The notes under the pieces are model-generated. The model worked only from the letters and a program-made list of their open reading frames with translations, made no database searches and had not been told where the DNA came from. The position numbers and the translations under genes are program-made. From positions 1 to 8,983 of the forward strand of contig JADFWA010000130.1 in the NCBI GenBank assembly GCA_015222855.1: a stretch of DNA of 8,983 nt. Reading direction: 5' to 3'. Source of the stretch: Pseudomonadota bacterium. GTDB taxonomy: Bacteria > Desulfobacterota > Syntrophia > Syntrophales > JADFWA01. This document shows, piece by piece, positions 1 through 7,194 of this stretch (position 1 is its first letter; every line of letters begins with the position of its first letter).

Positions 1-204
1 CTCTTCGCCTGTTTGAGGATTTCTCCCTTTTCGCGCCTTCTTTTCCCTGACAACAAAGCTGCCGCATCCGGAAATCTTTATTTTTTCACCACTTGCAAGA
101 TTCTCTTTCATAACATCAAATACCGCTTCCACTATCCCCGCCGAATCCTTCTTTGAAAAACCCAATTTGTCATAAACATTCTGAACTATATCAATCTTTG
201 TCAT
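1..204 (-). CDS. ihfA: Integration host factor alpha subunit (HU/IHF family), C-terminus cut off by window edge
   Basis: This is a small nucleoid-associated DNA-bending protein. IHF alpha pairs with IHF beta, bends DNA sharply, and serves promoters, recombination and replication. The 68 codons visible begin MTKIDIVQNVYDKLGFSKKD and continue through the family core GCGSFVVREKKARKG to RNPQTGEE, where the window ends; about 30 residues are missing. Pro63 in RNP corresponds to the proline at the tip of the beta arm (Pro65 in E. coli IhfA) that intercalates into DNA. The ATG at 202-204 follows AGGAGG (218-223) and a closer GAGGAA. Position after pheT matches the E. coli pheST-ihfA order, which is the main reason to prefer IHF alpha over HU. 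Cys47 replaces the usual Phe of the GFG turn. A TAGAAT at about 224-229 on this strand could be a -10 box, but no convincing -35 goes with it. Confidence 0.9.
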   Translation of the reverse strand, partial: MTKIDIVQNVYDKLGFSKKDSAGIVEAVFDVMKENLASGEKIKISGCGSFVVREKKARKGRNPQTGEE

Positions 205-445
205 ATCTTCCTCTTTTCCTCCTCAATTCTATGCAGTTTCTTTAGTTGCAACTACTCAGGTAACAAAGGCACTGAAGCGCTAAGGTGTTACCCTGAACCA
301 CGTGCTGAACTTGTTTCAGGGTTTTATTGGATTCTGTAAAAGATTCTGAAATAAATTCAGAATGACAATGTCGGCAGTCTTTGTGCCTTTGTGCCTTTGG
401 TACGGGCGTATTGCTATACGCCCCTACACACCTGAGTAGTTACCT
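205..445. repeat. Nested inverted-repeat spacer between pheT and ihfA
   Basis: This 241-base gene-free stretch is almost entirely repeats. Outer 12-base perfect inverted repeats AACTACTCAGGT (250-261) and its complement (430-441) bound it. Inside are 8-base tandem units in opposite orientation: CAAAGGCA-like units at 264, 272 and 280 on the plus strand, and the same unit on the minus strand at 392-399, 384-391 and, degenerate, 376-383. The centre has two hairpins: ACCCTGAA (290-297) with TTCAGGGT (315-322), and ATTCTGAA (343-350) with TTCAGAAT (356-363). A third, GGGCGTAT (404-411) with ATACGCCC (416-423), extends imperfectly to 400-427. Neither a protein-coding reading nor an intrinsic terminator with a clear T run was found. 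It may be a small palindromic (REP- or MITE-like) element, or stacked dispersed palindromes. Confidence 0.75.
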
Positions 446-2866
446 TCAGTCTTCCTTTCCTCTGATCCTGGCACCGGTTAACCCGGCAATTCTTTCCACT
501 ATCCTGTTGTGTGCCTCATCTACCTCATCATCTGTCAGCGTCCTGTCAGAAGAGCGATATGTAAATCTCAGCGCAGTACTCTTCATGCCCTCAGGAATAC
601 CTTTTCCGTAATATACATCGAAAATCGCTGCTTTTTCAAGCAGTTCTTCACTCTCTCCAACGACCAGATCCAGTATCCTTTCACCTTCCATATCCTTACC
701 GACCAGGAAAGCAACATCTCTTGAGCTTATTGGAAATCGGGGAATCTCCCTGTAGAAAATCTCTTCAGTATAATGCATTGCAAGAAAGTCAAAATCAAGC
801 TCAAAAACCACAGCGTTTCTCTTCAAATCCATTTTCTCAAGGACTCCCGGATGAACCTCACCAATAAACCCGATCTTCTTATCATCTACAAAAATTCCGC
901 AGGATTTCCCCGGGTGGAGCAGCGGCACATCAGTACCGGATTTGAATTTCACATCCCTGACCATAAGCCCATCAAAAAGATTTTCCACACACCCCTTCAG
1001 ATCATAAAAATCGGAAAGCAGCTCCTTCCAGTGCCAGAGATCGTCATACCTGATACCCGTAATCAGCCCCGCAATCTTTTCTTTCTCCAGAGGAAGCTCG
1101 CCTTCCTTCTGTGCTATGAATATTTTCCCTTTCTCAAATATCCTGAGATCGAAACAACCGGCATTCGCGTTTTTCCTCATCGTATCAAGCAGGCCATATA
1201 CGAGAGACGTTCTCATGACCGATTGGTCTTCCGTCAGAGGATTTTTAATCATGACAAATTTTCTGCCTTCGTCATCTTCCTTAAGGCCGAGTATATTTGC
1301 CGACTCCGGCATAATAAAACTATAATTTATCACCTCGGAGTATCCCTGTCCGGTGAGGATAACCCTTATCTTTTCTTCAAGGGTCTTCTCCCTGTTCTTT
1401 ATATCGGTCCTCTCCGGAACCGCGGGTAAAGACATGGGAACACCGTCATATCCGTGGATTCTGATAATCTCTTCAATCAGGTCAATTTCTCTTGAAATGT
1501 CAACCCTGAAGGTTGGTGGGGTTACAAGATAACTTCCATCTTCCGTCTTGTTTACGACCATCCCCAAGCTCTTTAAAATCTTTTTGATCTCGCCGGCTTT
1601 GACTTTAACTCCAAGAACTTCGTCTACTTTTTTTACTCTGAGGGGGATATTCTCTACGGGTTTTATCTTCCTGGAATATTGATCAATACAATTCCTGCAA
1701 ATCTTCCCACCCGCAAGGTCGGCAATTAACTGAGCAGTCCTGTTCGACGCCCTGACCACACCCTCGGGATCTACCCCGCGCTCAAACCTGAAAGATGCAT
1801 CGGTGCTCATTCCAAGCCATTTGGAGGTCTTACGAATTGATGTTGGATTAAAATAAGCGCTCTCCAAAAGTACCGTTCCCGTATCGTCTGTAACCTCCGA
1901 ATTCATCCCTCCCATTATGCCTCCAATGGCAACCGGCTTCACACCATCGCATATCATCAGGGTATCGGCCTTCAGTATCCTTTCCTTTCCATCCAGAGAA
2001 ACAAACTCTTCTCCTTCCTGTGCACCCCGGACAACAATCCTGCCCTCTTCCAGGAAACGGAAATCAAAGGCATGTAAGGGCTGACCGAACTCCATCATTA
2101 CAAAGTTCGTTATATCGACAATATTATTTATTGCACGCAGGCCCACCGCTTCAAGCCTCAACCGCATCCAGTGTGGAGAAGGGCCGACCCTGACATCTTT
2201 TATTATCCTGGCGGTATATCTGGGGCAGAGATTTGGGTTAAGGATATCTACAGAGGTAATATCTTTGGTATTTTCTTCTGCTTCCGTAAAAACTATCTCC
2301 GGAAGTTTAAGTTTTTTCCCTGTTATAGCGGCAACTTCCCTTGCAATCCCGATAACACTTAAACAGTCAGAACGGTTTGGAGTAATTCCAATATCAAAAA
2401 CGGTATCTTTCAAGTCCAGGGCATCTGCCAGGTCTTCTCCCAGAGAAAGTCCTCCCGGAAGTATCATTATACCTGCGGCATCCTCCCCGATCCCAAGCTC
2501 ATCTTCAGAGCAGAGCATGCCTTCAGACTTCTCCCCCCTTATTATGGAACTTTTAATTGTATAGCCGCCCGGGATAGTTGCCCCCACCTGAGCTAATGGA
2601 ACAACATCCCCCACATTTATATTCTTCGCACCACACACAACGGGATAATTTTCATCTCCCGTTGTAACTTCACATAAAGAAAGTTTATCGGCACCAGGGT
2701 GAGACTTTATGGAAAGAATTTTTGCTACGACGACATTGGTGAACTCAGGCCCTGCCTCATCTACAGATTCCACCTCAAGCCCTGCCATGGTCAACCTGTC
2801 GGCAAGCTCTCCCGGTTTCAGTTCAACATCAACATAATCTCTAAGCCATCTAAGACTGACTAACAT
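446..2866 (-). CDS. pheT: Phenylalanine--tRNA ligase beta subunit
   Basis: This is the large subunit of the alpha2-beta2 phenylalanyl-tRNA synthetase, which charges tRNA-Phe in the cytoplasm; the beta subunit binds tRNA and hydrolyses mischarged Tyr-tRNA-Phe. At 806 residues it is close to the usual bacterial length (795 in E. coli). Visible in order are an N-terminal leader with a tRNA-binding (EMAP/OB) domain at about 40-150, ITPNRSDCLS at 161-170, and the B3/B4 editing domain with GQPLHAFD (261-268), AIGGIMGG (313-320) and STDASFRFERGVD (354 onward). A B5 domain around 410-480 and a C-terminal FDX-ACB anticodon-binding domain from about 710 (RFPISSRDVAF) follow. His265, Glu335 and Thr355 sit where E. 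coli has its editing residues. The ATG follows AAGGA (2875-2879) with an 8-base gap. It lies 41 bases after pheS and is certainly cotranscribed. Confidence 0.98.
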   Translation of the reverse strand: MLVSLRWLRDYVDVELKPGELADRLTMAGLEVESVDEAGPEFTNVVVAKILSIKSHPGADKLSLCEVTTGDENYPVVCGAKNINVGDVVPLAQVGATIPGGYTIKSSIIRGEKSEGMLCSEDELGIGEDAAGIMILPGGLSLGEDLADALDLKDTVFDIGITPNRSDCLSVIGIAREVAAITGKKLKLPEIVFTEAEENTKDITSVDILNPNLCPRYTARIIKDVRVGPSPHWMRLRLEAVGLRAINNIVDITNFVMMEFGQPLHAFDFRFLEEGRIVVRGAQEGEEFVSLDGKERILKADTLMICDGVKPVAIGGIMGGMNSEVTDDTGTVLLESAYFNPTSIRKTSKWLGMSTDASFRFERGVDPEGVVRASNRTAQLIADLAGGKICRNCIDQYSRKIKPVENIPLRVKKVDEVLGVKVKAGEIKKILKSLGMVVNKTEDGSYLVTPPTFRVDISREIDLIEEIIRIHGYDGVPMSLPAVPERTDIKNREKTLEEKIRVILTGQGYSEVINYSFIMPESANILGLKEDDEGRKFVMIKNPLTEDQSVMRTSLVYGLLDTMRKNANAGCFDLRIFEKGKIFIAQKEGELPLEKEKIAGLITGIRYDDLWHWKELLSDFYDLKGCVENLFDGLMVRDVKFKSGTDVPLLHPGKSCGIFVDDKKIGFIGEVHPGVLEKMDLKRNAVVFELDFDFLAMHYTEEIFYREIPRFPISSRDVAFLVGKDMEGERILDLVVGESEELLEKAAIFDVYYGKGIPEGMKSTALRFTYRSSDRTLTDDEVDEAHNRIVERIAGLTGARIRGKED

Positions 2867-2876
2867 CTTGTATTTC

Positions 2877-2904
2877 CTTACTCTGAACCCTGAACTCTGA
2901 ACTC
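2877..2904 (-). repeat. Tandem heptanucleotide array between pheS and pheT
   Basis: On the coding (minus) strand, three bases after the pheS stop codon, 7-base units follow one another without gaps: GAGTTCA (2904-2898), GAGTTCA (2897-2891), GGGTTCA (2890-2884) and a decayed GAGTAAG (2883-2877). The last unit supplies the first bases of the AAGGA Shine-Dalgarno of pheT, so copy number here could shift the distance between pheS and pheT without touching either gene. Confidence 0.8.
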
Positions 2905-2907
2905 GTT

Positions 2908-3924
2908 TTAGAATTGTTCCAGAAATCTCCGGTCATTCTCATAAAACAATCTAATATCCGATATGCTGTACTTGAGCATGGCAATTCTCTCAACGCCGAG
3001 GCCGAAGGCAAAACCTGATATCTCTTCCGGATCATAACCAACCGTCTTGAAGACTTCAGGATCAACCATACCCGCCCCGAGGATCTCAAGCCACCCGCTT
3101 TGGCCGCACACGCGGCACCCGGTTCCACCGCAAATTATACATTGGATATCAATCTCGGCGCTCGGTTCTGTGAACGGAAAGAAACTTGGACGAAATCTCA
3201 GGACAGTATCTTCACCAAATACCTGCTGCAGAAAGTACGTCAGAACACCTTTAAGATCACTAAAGGTAATGCCCTTATCAACCCAAAGGCCCTCAATCTG
3301 ATGAAACATCGGGGTGTGGGATACGTCTGAATCATGCCGGTAAACCTTTCCCGGCGACACAATCCTGACGGGAGGCCGCTGCTTTTCCATAATCCTGATC
3401 TGGACGGGAGATGTGTGGGTGCGAAGGACGATATTGTCCTCCACATAAAATGTGTCTTGCATATCCCTGGCGGGATGATCTTTGGGAATGTTAAGGGCCT
3501 CAAAATTATAGTAGTCCAGCTCTACCTCCGGACCCTTTGCCACAGAAAAACCGAGCCTTAAAAAAACCTCACATATCTCTTGAGACACCTGGCTTATAGG
3601 ATGGATTCTTCCATGCCTTACCCCCCTGCCGGGAAGGGTTACATCTATCTTCTCCTGCAGGAGTGCTCCATATTTTCCCTGGGGAGCAAGCTTTTCCAGG
3701 GCATTTTCTATCTTCACGGAAAGAGCTTCTTTTATCTCGTTGGAAAGTCTTCCAAGAAGCGGTCTCTCATCAGGTGCGGCATTTCCTATTTTACGAAAAA
3801 GTAAAGTAAGAAGACCTTTTCTCCCTAAATATTTTGTTCGTATTGCAAGGAGTTCCTCTTCGCTCCCTGCGGAATTCAACTCAGCTTCCGCTTTTCTCTG
3901 AAGCTCCGCAAGGTCTTCTCTCAT
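2908..3924 (-). CDS. pheS: Phenylalanine--tRNA ligase alpha subunit
   Basis: This is the catalytic subunit of phenylalanyl-tRNA synthetase (class II), which activates phenylalanine with ATP and transfers it to tRNA-Phe with the pheT product. Its 338 residues show an N-terminal coiled-coil arm (about 1-90), [12 protein letters not shown] (106-117), motif 2 with [19 protein letters not shown] (194-212), [14 protein letters not shown] (244-257) and motif 3 with [13 protein letters not shown] (305-317). Four cysteines in a CxxC-x4-CxxC arrangement (Cys262, 265, 270, 273) form a probable zinc knuckle. E. coli PheS lacks it, but many other bacterial PheS proteins, for example from Firmicutes, have it. 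The ATG overlaps the rplT stop in an ATGA quartet (3921-3924), so translation is probably coupled to L20. There is no room for a pheM-type attenuator leader between rplT and pheS, so the E. coli style of attenuation is absent. Confidence 0.98.
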   Translation of the reverse strand: MREDLAELQRKAEAELNSAGSEEELLAIRTKYLGRKGLLTLLFRKIGNAAPDERPLLGRLSNEIKEALSVKIENALEKLAPQGKYGALLQEKIDVTLPGRGVRHGRIHPISQVSQEICEVFLRLGFSVAKGPEVELDYYNFEALNIPKDHPARDMQDTFYVEDNIVLRTHTSPVQIRIMEKQRPPVRIVSPGKVYRHDSDVSHTPMFHQIEGLWVDKGITFSDLKGVLTYFLQQVFGEDTVLRFRPSFFPFTEPSAEIDIQCIICGGTGCRVCGQSGWLEILGAGMVDPEVFKTVGYDPEEISGFAFGLGVERIAMLKYSISDIRLFYENDRRFLEQF

Positions 3925-4280
3925 GCCGCCTGTTCACCTGTCGCAATACTGACAATTTCTGAAAATCCCCGGAAATCGTTAACCGCGAGATCGGCAAGAA
4001 TTTTCCTGTCTATCTCTACCCCGGCCTTTTTCATACCGTTTATTAATCTGCTGTATGAAATGTTATTCATACGGGCGGCGGCATTTATTCTGATTATCCA
4101 CAGTTTCCTGAAATCTCTTTTTCTCACCTTTCTGTCTCTATAGGCATACTTCATGGCCCGGTCAACAGCTTCTGTGGCAGTCTTGTATAATCTGCTCCTC
4201 GCCCCGAAATATCCTTTTGCCAGCTTGATGATCTTTTTTCTTCTTTTCCTGCTGCTTACACTCTTTTTTACCCTCGGCAT
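3921..4280 (-). CDS. rplT: 50S ribosomal protein L20
   Basis: This 119-residue, strongly basic protein binds 23S rRNA early in assembly of the large ribosomal subunit. Family signatures are clear: [35 protein letters not shown] at the start (residues 1-35), the central [28 protein letters not shown] and the C-terminal globular part with [26 protein letters not shown]. The ATG at 4278-4280 follows AGGAGA (4286-4291) with a 5-base gap. In E. coli and Bacillus subtilis L20 is also the autogenous repressor of the rpmI-rplT or infC operon; whether that holds here is not shown by the sequence, because I cannot identify an L20-binding leader. The TGA stop shares bases with the pheS start, tying synthesis of L20 to that of PheS. 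Confidence 0.98.
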   Translation of the reverse strand: MPRVKKSVSSRKRRKKIIKLAKGYFGARSRLYKTATEAVDRAMKYAYRDRKVRKRDFRKLWIIRINAAARMNNISYSRLINGMKKAGVEIDRKILADLAVNDFRGFSEIVSIATGEQAA

Positions 4281-4382
4281 CTCTATCTCCTAACGCTGAA
4301 TATATCAGAATGACAAATCACTTTACTTTTAAGATATTTGCATTCCTTTTGCCTTTAACCCTTTACCCTTAGCCTTTTATCA
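4281..4382 (-). repeat. rpmI-rplT spacer carrying a tandem heptanucleotide array
   Basis: The 102 bases between rpmI and rplT contain, four bases after the rpmI stop on the coding strand, five consecutive 7-base units in strict register: AAAAGGC (4378-4372), TAAGGGT (4371-4365), AAAGGGT (4364-4358), TAAAGGC (4357-4351) and AAAAGGA (4350-4344). The remainder up to the rplT ribosome-binding site is AT-rich and unremarkable. No terminator hairpin is seen, so rpmI and rplT are probably on one transcript despite the wide gap. The units contain AAGG and GGG cores that resemble weak Shine-Dalgarno sequences, but no start codon follows any of them at a useful distance. Confidence 0.75.
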
Positions 4383-4580
4383 CTACGCATAAGGAATTAA
4401 CTTTTTAATCCCTGCTACATTAGTCTTGTCCATGACGGCGGACTTCCTTAAGTTCCTCTTTTTTTTAGACGTCTTCTTAGTGAGGATATGGCTGGCAAAG
4501 GCCTTGCTCCTCTTTACTTTTCCGGTTCCCGTCAGGCTAAATCTTTTAGCCGCTCCTCTGTGTGTCTTTATCTTTGGCAT
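4383..4580 (-). CDS. rpmI: 50S ribosomal protein L35
   Basis: This is a 65-residue basic protein of the large ribosomal subunit. The sequence [20 protein letters not shown], followed by [16 protein letters not shown], is the standard L35 signature, with [11 protein letters not shown] in the middle and IKKLIPYA at the end. The open frame extends further upstream through a GTG overlapping infC, but the family start and the ribosome-binding site AGGAG (4588-4592, 7 bases ahead) both point to the ATG at 4578-4580. It begins 23 bases after the infC stop, as in the conserved infC-rpmI-rplT unit, and ends in TAG. Confidence 0.97.
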   Translation of the reverse strand: MPKIKTHRGAAKRFSLTGTGKVKRSKAFASHILTKKTSKKKRNLRKSAVMDKTNVAGIKKLIPYA

Positions 4581-4603
4581 CAAACTACTCCTATCATTAT
4601 TTT

Positions 4604-5113
4604 TCACTTTTTCGGAGATACAACCATCACCATATTTCTTCCTTCAAGTTTCGGATGCTTATCAATAACGCATGTATCTCCCAACTCATTCTTTATCCCC
4701 TCCATGATCTCCCTTCCGATATTGGAATACATTATCTCTCTTCCCCGGAACATCATGGTTATCTTCACTTTGTTGTTCTGATCGAGAAATTTCTTTATAT
4801 GACGAAGTTTAAATTGCAGGTCATGTTCCTCGATCTTCGGCCTCATCCTGATCTCTTTTACCTGAATTGTAACCGCACTTTTCTTCGCTACCTGGAGTTT
4901 TTTGCTCTGCTGATACCTGTACTTCCCATAATCCATAATCCGGCATACAGGAGGCGTTGAATTTGGAGCCACTTCCACGAGATCCATACCTGCCTTCTCA
5001 GCCTCCGACAGCGCATCCTCCAAAGGCAATATACCCAACTGGTTACCATCGGAGTCAATGACCCTTATGGTATCAGACTTGATTCCACGATTTATTCTTA
5101 TATTCTTAGCTAT
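4604..5113 (-). CDS. infC: Translation initiation factor IF3, probable rare ATA start codon
   Basis: IF3 binds the 30S subunit, prevents premature joining of 50S and rejects initiation at wrong codons or with wrong tRNA. The conserved N-domain ([18 protein letters not shown], then [22 protein letters not shown]), linker and C-domain ([27 protein letters not shown]) are all present. The conserved frame continues upstream of any ATG, GTG or TTG through residues reading [20 protein letters not shown], and is closed by an in-frame TAA at 5117-5119. The only sensible initiator is the ATA at 5111-5113, five bases after a strong GGAGGT (5119-5124); this gives 169 residues, the expected length. A TTG at 5036-5038 would drop the first 25 residues and is rejected. 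E. coli infC uses ATT, a codon that IF3 itself discriminates against, giving autoregulation; ATA would serve the same purpose. Confidence 0.95.
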   Translation of the reverse strand: MAKNIRINRGIKSDTIRVIDSDGNQLGILPLEDALSEAEKAGMDLVEVAPNSTPPVCRIMDYGKYRYQQSKKLQVAKKSAVTIQVKEIRMRPKIEEHDLQFKLRHIKKFLDQNNKVKITMMFRGREIMYSNIGREIMEGIKNELGDTCVIDKHPKLEGRNMVMVVSPKK

Positions 5114-5124
5114 GGGTTACCTCC
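5111..5124 (-). promoter_or_regulatory. Ribosome-binding site and ATA initiator of infC
   Basis: On the minus strand GGAGGT (5124-5119) is followed by five bases and then ATA (5113-5111). The TAA that closes the reading frame upstream overlaps the Shine-Dalgarno, so no longer protein is possible in this frame. The pairing of a near-perfect Shine-Dalgarno with a non-canonical start is the arrangement expected for a message whose initiation is limited by IF3 proofreading. Confidence 0.85.
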
Positions 5125-5134
5125 ATCATTCATT

Positions 5135-5238
5135 AATTAAGAGTTAAAAGTTAAAAATTAAGAGTTAGAAATGAAAAATCAAAACAATTTCTGTTTTTTT
5201 ATTCTTCACTCTTCATTCTTAATTCTTAATTCTTAATT
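5135..5238. repeat. Inverted pair of heptanucleotide arrays between thrS and infC
   Basis: This AT-rich spacer is two 7-base tandem arrays facing each other. On the plus strand five units run in register: AATTAAG at 5135, AGTTAAA at 5142 and 5149, AATTAAG at 5156 and AGTTAGA at 5163. On the minus strand three perfect AATTAAG units (5238-5218) are followed by AATGAAG (5217-5211) and AGTGAAG (5210-5204), then a decayed unit. The arms are roughly complementary and would pair around a small central stem, AAAACA (5181-5186) with TGTTTT (5192-5197). In RNA this would be a weak, AU-rich hairpin ahead of the infC ribosome-binding site. No promoter or L20 leader is evident in it. Confidence 0.8.
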
Positions 5239-5241
5239 GCG

Positions 5242-7158
5242 TTACTCATACTTATTACATTTCTCCCTAACCAGGGAAATAAAATTATTTATGCCCATGG
5301 CTCCAAGATTTTTTCCATCCCTCTGCCTTGGAGAAATACGGTTAGTTTCAACCTCCCTGTCACCGATCACCAGCATATAAGGGATTTTTTGCATCTGGGC
5401 TTCCCTTATTTTGTACCCTAATTTTTCGTTCCTGAAATCTCTTTCCACACGGATACCGGCATCGATGAGTTGATTGCAAACTTCCACACCGTAAGGTATC
5501 TGCTTATCCGTCACCGTAAGCAAAACCGCCTGCACGGGCGACAACCATACAGGAAAGGCCCCGGCATAGTGTTCAATCAATACCCCGATAAACCTTTCTA
5601 TGGAACCCAGAATAACCCTGTGCAGCATAACGGGTCTATGCTTTTCACCATCAGGCCCGATATAGCTAAGATCAAATCTCTCAGGCAGTGTGAAATCACA
5701 CTGTATTGTTGCACATTGCCAGCTTCTTTTCAGCGCATCCTTAAGTTTAAAATCTATCTTCGGCCCGTAAAAAGCCCCGTCACCTTCATTGACCTCATAA
5801 GGCATACCTTTGTCTTTAAGCGCCTGCTCCAGCGCAGAAGTGGCCAGTTCCCAATCCTCATCGGAACCTATCGACTTCTCCGGTCTTGTGCTGAGTTCCA
5901 CCTCATATTCAAAACCGAAAACATCCATCGTATAATCAACAAAATCGGCAATTGCCTTGATTTCAGAATTGAGCTGCTGTGGCGTACACAATATATGGGC
6001 ATCATCCTGCGTAAACTGGCGGACTCTTATCAGGCCATGGAGAACGCCTGTCTTTTCATGCCTGTGGACGGTACCGAGTTCGAAATATCTGATAGGCAGA
6101 TCCCTGTAGCTCCTTATCTTAGCCTTGTATATCAACATGTGAGCAAGGCAGTTCATCGGTTTTATGCCATAGGTCTGGCCCTCAACCTCGGTAAAATACA
6201 TGTTTTCCCGGTAATGATCAAAATGCCCCGATTTCTTCCAGAGATCACCCTTCAATATCTGAGGTCCTATAACGATTTCATAACCACGTTTCAGGTGTTC
6301 TTTCTTCTCCCAATCCTCAATAATCATCCTTAACAGCGCACCCTTCGGATGAAATATGATCAGGCCCGCTCCAACCTCTTCATTAACCTGGAAAAGATCA
6401 AGCTCCCTCCCCAGTTTCCTGTGATCCCTCTTTTTCGCTTCTTCAACCGTTAAAAGATACGCCTCAAGTTCCTCATTAGTCGCGAAGCCTGTGCCATAAA
6501 TGCGCTGCAGCATCTCGTTATTCTCGTCTCCACGCCAGTAAGCACCCGCGACACTCGTAAGTTTGAACGCCTTTATCATACCGGTAGATGAAATATGCGG
6601 CCCGCGGCACAGGTCTGTAAATTCCCCCTGACTGTAAAGACTAACACTTGCCACATCCTCCGGCATATCATTCAACAGCTCAACCTTGTATGATTCACCC
6701 CCCTTCTCGAATATGGAAACTGCTTCTTCCCTTGAGACCTCCCTGCGGGTAAAAGGGTAGTCGGCAGATATGATCTCTTCCATCTTTTTCTCAATCTTAC
6801 TGAGGTCTTCAGGGGTAAAGGATTCATCGTATTTAAAATCATAATAAAAGCCATCTTCAACTGCGGGCCCTATGGTAACCTTAACACCTTCAAAGATATC
6901 CTGTACAGCTTGGGCCATCACATGGGATATGCTGTGCCTGAGCACACCCAGACCCTCTTTTGAGTTGATATCAACAACTTCCAGGGAAGAATCCCCCTTC
7001 ACGGAAGAGCTTAAATCCACAAGCATTCCATTAATCTTCGCCGCCACCGCGGAAGTCAGAAGTTCTTCCTTCCATGAAGCGATTATCTCCCTGACAGTTA
7101 TCCCTCCCGGGTGTAACACGTGAGAACCATCAGGTAAGCTGATCTTTATTTCCGTCAT
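5242..7158 (-). CDS. thrS: Threonine--tRNA ligase
   Basis: This class II synthetase charges tRNA-Thr and edits Ser-tRNA-Thr. Its 638 residues match the usual length (642 in E. coli). In order: a TGS domain ([11 protein letters not shown]), the N2 editing domain with HSISH (His75, His79) and DLCRGPH (Cys184, His188), then the catalytic core with the three zinc ligands Cys337 (PMNC), His388 (DDAH) and His513 (VMLHR). A C-terminal anticodon-binding domain ([10 protein letters not shown] onward) follows. The motif reads PMNCLAH instead of the PMNCPGH of E. coli; the zinc cysteine and following histidine are kept. The frame is open to an ATG at 7192-7194, but the ATG at 7156-7158 follows GGAAAG (7165-7170) by six bases and gives the family's normal N-terminus, so it is chosen. 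Confidence 0.97.
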   Translation of the reverse strand: MTEIKISLPDGSHVLHPGGITVREIIASWKEELLTSAVAAKINGMLVDLSSSVKGDSSLEVVDINSKEGLGVLRHSISHVMAQAVQDIFEGVKVTIGPAVEDGFYYDFKYDESFTPEDLSKIEKKMEEIISADYPFTRREVSREEAVSIFEKGGESYKVELLNDMPEDVASVSLYSQGEFTDLCRGPHISSTGMIKAFKLTSVAGAYWRGDENNEMLQRIYGTGFATNEELEAYLLTVEEAKKRDHRKLGRELDLFQVNEEVGAGLIIFHPKGALLRMIIEDWEKKEHLKRGYEIVIGPQILKGDLWKKSGHFDHYRENMYFTEVEGQTYGIKPMNCLAHMLIYKAKIRSYRDLPIRYFELGTVHRHEKTGVLHGLIRVRQFTQDDAHILCTPQQLNSEIKAIADFVDYTMDVFGFEYEVELSTRPEKSIGSDEDWELATSALEQALKDKGMPYEVNEGDGAFYGPKIDFKLKDALKRSWQCATIQCDFTLPERFDLSYIGPDGEKHRPVMLHRVILGSIERFIGVLIEHYAGAFPVWLSPVQAVLLTVTDKQIPYGVEVCNQLIDAGIRVERDFRNEKLGYKIREAQMQKIPYMLVIGDREVETNRISPRQRDGKNLGAMGINNFISLVREKCNKYE

Positions 7159-7194
7159 AAGAGGCTTTCCAATTGCCCAAAAATGCACACACAT

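Noticed and set aside
773..1429. Plus-strand open frame of 218 codons opposite pheT
   Set aside because: It lies wholly inside the well-supported pheT gene on the other strand, has no recognisable domain and no ribosome-binding site that stands out.
4581..4607. Longer rpmI starting with GTG overlapping infC
   Set aside because: L35 proteins begin MPKIKTH; the ATG giving exactly this has a good ribosome-binding site.
5181..5197. Intrinsic terminator between thrS and infC
   Set aside because: The stem is six AT-rich pairs with too little stability; it is better explained as the centre of the facing heptad arrays.
5197..5238. CRISPR-like array
   Set aside because: Units are 7 bases with no spacers between them, so this is a simple tandem repeat, not a CRISPR array; no cas gene is present.
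5470..6333. Plus-strand open frame of 287 codons opposite thrS
   Set aside because: It is antisense to the conserved catalytic core of ThrRS; its translation resembles no family I know and its length is explained by codon bias of thrS.
7159..7194. Longer thrS with a start at 7192-7194
   Set aside because: The 12 extra residues ([12 protein letters not shown]) are not part of the ThrRS family start and no Shine-Dalgarno precedes that ATG; the ATG at 7156-7158 has one.
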